8,188 nt of DNA from Candidatus Izemoplasmatales bacterium. GTDB lineage: Bacteria > Bacillota_I > Bacilli_A > Izemoplasmatales > Hujiaoplasmataceae. Position numbers and translations under genes: made by a program. Location of the stretch: contig JAQUZK010000052.1 in the NCBI GenBank assembly GCA_028691335.1, positions 1 through 8,188 on the forward strand, read 5' to 3'. The notes below the pieces were generated by a model. The model searched no databases. It saw only the letters and a program-made list of their open reading frames with translations, and was not told where the DNA came from. Below are positions 6,066 to 8,188 of this stretch, one piece after another; positions within the stretch are counted from its first letter, which is position 1; every line of letters begins with the position of its first letter.

Positions 6066-8188
6066 TTATCTCCTAATTTCCTTAAATATTTTTTCTGAGG
6101 TTATTGGTAAATCTTTTATTCTAATGTTTAAAGCATTTGCGACCGCATTCGCTAAAGCAGCCGGAGGTGTATCTATTCCTATTTCTCCAACTGATTTCGC
6201 TCCAAATGGTCCGCTTTCTTCATAACTGTCAACGAAAACAGTAGTCAACTTCTTTATATCCATTCTCGTTGGAATCTTATAGTTTAACAAATCACTGGAA
6301 ATCATTTTTCCATTTTTGCTATAAACAACATCTTCAAAATGTGCCATACCCAATCCTTGTACTATAGCGCCATCAACTTGACCTTTCGCTAACATTGGGT
6401 TAATTGTAGTTCCACAATCTACAACACTAACATAATGTAAAATATCAATTTCATATGTCTCTTTATCTATTTCGATTTCAACAAAACCAGCCATGAATGG
6501 AGGTGGAGATTTATGACCTACATAAGAAGATGTAACTTGAAGTTGTTTTTGGTCATGTGAATAAGTAATTTGATTAGACAAGTCAACCAAAGAAATACTT
6601 TCGTTTGTTTTAACGTTAACAAACACTCTTCCATTAAAATCTATACTCTTATTATCCGTTTTTAATATTCTAGCAGCTTCTTCTATCATTTTTAGTTTCA
6701 ACTCATTCGCTGCTTTATAAACTGCATTTCCACTAACATATGTAGTGCTAGATGCATATGCACCAACATCAAATGGTGTTAAATCAGTATCAGAAGAATA
6801 AATAACCACCTTATCAACATCAGTCATCAATTCTTCAGCTGCTATTTGAGTTAATACAGTATCACTACCTTGTCCAATTTCAGTAGCTCCAACCATTAAG
6901 TTATAAAAGCCATCATCATTTAACTTAATTGTTGCACTACCCATATCAATATAAGGGATTCCACTACCTTGCATAGCAATTGCCATTCCTACTGATCTAA
7001 TTTTGTCTTCTGTTTCAACTCGTGGATACTTATCTTTCCAACCTATAAGTTCCATCCCCTTTTCAACACACTCATCTAACTTACAGGTATCCATATTCAT
7101 CGCTGTTCCTGCTGTTCCTTCTCCCATGATTTCAAATATTGGAGAAGTTTCAGTCTCTTTCATCATATTAATTTTTCTAAATTCAATAGGATCTATATTC
7201 ATTTTCTTACAAAGAATATCAACCGCAGACTCTAAAGCGAAGTTCCCTTGAATAGCACCATACCCTCTATATGCTCCTGCGGGTGTATGATTAGTATAGA
7301 CAATATCTCCAGCAAATCTTACCGACTCAACTTTATTATACAAAGGTAAAACCTTTGAACCAGTAACCATAAAAACTGTTAAAGCATGTTCTCCATAAGC
7401 TCCTGTATCCGATAAAGCTTCACAATCAATTACCTTAAGTTTTCCAAACTTATCAGCTCCTAAAGTCATATCTATTCTCATTGGATGTCGAGAATAACTG
7501 GACTCGAAAACTTCTTTTCTTGTATAAACTATTTTAGAAGGTTTATTAGTTTTATAAGTAACATATGCAACAAGCATTTCGCCATGAATTGCCTGTTTTC
7601 CGCCAAATCCCCCACCTACTCTCGGCTTAATTACTCTTATCTTTGCCATTGGAATTTCTAATCCTTGAGATATAATTCTCCTAATATGAAAAGGAGTTTG
7701 CGTAGATGAATATATAACTAATCTATTTTGATAATCCATCCTTGCATTTACAGTGTGGGGTTCTAACATAACATGTGCTTGTGCTTGTGTGTAGAATGTT
7801 TCCTTTATAACATAATCACATTCCTTAATTGTTTTCTTAACATTTCCTATCTCCATTTGATAAGCAGCAGCTATGTTTCTTTTAGGCTTAAAACCTATAT
7901 CAAACATCTCATGTATTTCTGGTTCAGGATGAATTAAAATATCATTATCTTTAGACTGTTCAAAATCAAGAATTGGCTGTAAAACCTCATACTCAACATT
8001 GATTAACTCTAATGCTTTTTCTACTATCGCTTCATTCTCTCCAACAACAGCTAAAACCTCATCGCCTATATATCTAACATACTCATCTAAAACAAACTTG
8101 TCATGGGGTGAAGGTTCAGGGTATCCTTGTCCAGCTCTAGTAAATGGAATTCTCTTAAAATCTTTGTGAGTTAAAATCATTTCAATGC
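6066..8188 (-). CDS. xdhA: XdhA-type xanthine dehydrogenase molybdopterin subunit (N-terminus outside window)
   Basis: The frame is open to the window edge (706 visible residues). The first internal ATG, at 8180, falls inside the hammerhead domain, so the true start and perhaps 50-90 residues lie beyond the edge. Numbered from ATG 8180: RAGQGYPEPSPHDKF (15-29) and YVRYIGDEVLAVV (34-46) close the a/b hammerhead domain. Molybdopterin motifs follow: VGGGFGGKQ (188-196), AYRGYGA (303-309, Arg305 corresponding to the substrate-positioning Arg of xanthine oxidase) and GATEIGQGSDT (431-441). DTDLTPFDVGAYAS (464-477) and SGPFGAKSVGEIG (656-668) come last, with Glu666 as the catalytic base. Gln196 sits where bovine xanthine oxidase has Glu802; E. 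coli XdhA also has Gln (GGGFGNKQ). GATEIGQGxDT and TDxTPFD match E. coli XdhA closely. A cytosolic purine hydroxylase is likely. Its FAD and 2Fe-2S subunits are not in the window. The gene ends one base before the membrane-protein gene, whose ribosome site lies within its last codons. Confidence 0.92.
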   Translation of the reverse strand, partial: IEMILTHKDFKRIPFTRAGQGYPEPSPHDKFVLDEYVRYIGDEVLAVVGENEAIVEKALELINVEYEVLQPILDFEQSKDNDILIHPEPEIHEMFDIGFKPKRNIAAAYQMEIGNVKKTIKECDYVIKETFYTQAQAHVMLEPHTVNARMDYQNRLVIYSSTQTPFHIRRIISQGLEIPMAKIRVIKPRVGGGFGGKQAIHGEMLVAYVTYKTNKPSKIVYTRKEVFESSYSRHPMRIDMTLGADKFGKLKVIDCEALSDTGAYGEHALTVFMVTGSKVLPLYNKVESVRFAGDIVYTNHTPAGAYRGYGAIQGNFALESAVDILCKKMNIDPIEFRKINMMKETETSPIFEIMGEGTAGTAMNMDTCKLDECVEKGMELIGWKDKYPRVETEDKIRSVGMAIAMQGSGIPYIDMGSATIKLNDDGFYNLMVGATEIGQGSDTVLTQIAAEELMTDVDKVVIYSSDTDLTPFDVGAYASSTTYVSGNAVYKAANELKLKMIEEAARILKTDNKSIDFNGRVFVNVKTNESISLVDLSNQITYSHDQKQLQVTSSYVGHKSPPPFMAGFVEIEIDKETYEIDILHYVSVVDCGTTINPMLAKGQVDGAIVQGLGMAHFEDVVYSKNGKMISSDLLNYKIPTRMDIKKLTTVFVDSYEESGPFGAKSVGEIGIDTPPAALANAVANALNIRIKDLPITSEKIFKEIRR

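Noticed and set aside
7003..7251. Plus-strand open frame of 82 codons
   Set aside because: Antisense to the conserved molybdopterin domain of xdhA, with no supporting signal.
6066..8188. N-terminally truncated xdhA pseudogene
   Set aside because: The frame continues open upstream of ATG 8180 to the window edge and all visible motifs are intact; the truncation is from the window, not the gene.
1..8188. Selenocysteine codon or alternative genetic code
   Set aside because: No in-frame TGA was found inside any gene, TGA serves as a stop for the flavoprotein gene and Trp is TGG. A labile selenium ligand in the molybdenum enzymes cannot be judged from sequence.
1..8188. Mobile elements, CRISPR, tRNA or rRNA genes, terminators
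   Set aside because: The whole window is coding except gaps of 14 bases or less; no repeats, palindromic terminators or RNA gene signatures were seen.

Overview
All genes in this window lie on the minus strand and form one unbroken run, read from high to low coordinates. Gaps are at most 14 bases, two gene pairs overlap, and there is no intergenic stretch that could hold a terminator, an RNA gene or a regulator. The DNA is strongly AT-rich. Shine-Dalgarno sequences of the AGGAG type precede most genes, TGA is used as a stop and Trp is TGG. This fits an anaerobic low-GC Bacillota (Clostridia- or Tissierellia-like) with the standard code. The exact taxon cannot be read from the window.

Layout in transcription order: (1) >8188-6066, large molybdopterin subunit of an XdhA-type xanthine dehydrogenase, cut at its N-terminus by the window edge. 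(2) 6064-5423, an uncharacterised six-to-seven-helix membrane protein. (3) 5412-4573, an XdhC-family molybdenum-cofactor maturation factor. (4) 4601-4134, a small THEP1-like P-loop protein with a degenerate Walker A. (5) 4119-2830, a dihydropyrimidinase/hydantoinase-type cyclic amidohydrolase. (6) 2817-1495, an SsnA-type aminohydrolase. (7) 1511-429, a dihydroorotate-dehydrogenase-like flavoprotein with a C-terminal 2x[4Fe-4S] ferredoxin domain and no catalytic Cys in the usual loop. (8) 423-<1, the start of a second molybdenum hydroxylase large subunit (XdhD-like), cut by the other edge.

The content matches the idea of an anaerobic purine (xanthine/urate or related N-heterocycle) catabolic operon, related to the E. 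coli yge/ygf region (xdhA, hyuA, xdhD, ssnA, ygfK). Two Mo hydroxylases would change the oxidation state of the ring. The amidohydrolases would open the ring or deaminate. The Fe-S flavoprotein would supply a reductive or oxidative step, XdhC would load the cofactor, and the membrane protein might import a substrate. The redox partners (FAD and 2Fe-2S subunits) are not in the window and may lie beyond either end.

The parts most worth a second look are the DHOD-like flavoprotein with an altered active-site loop, the THEP1-like protein joined to xdhC, the unknown membrane protein between xdhA and xdhC, and the switch from ATG starts in the first genes to TTG starts in the last three.
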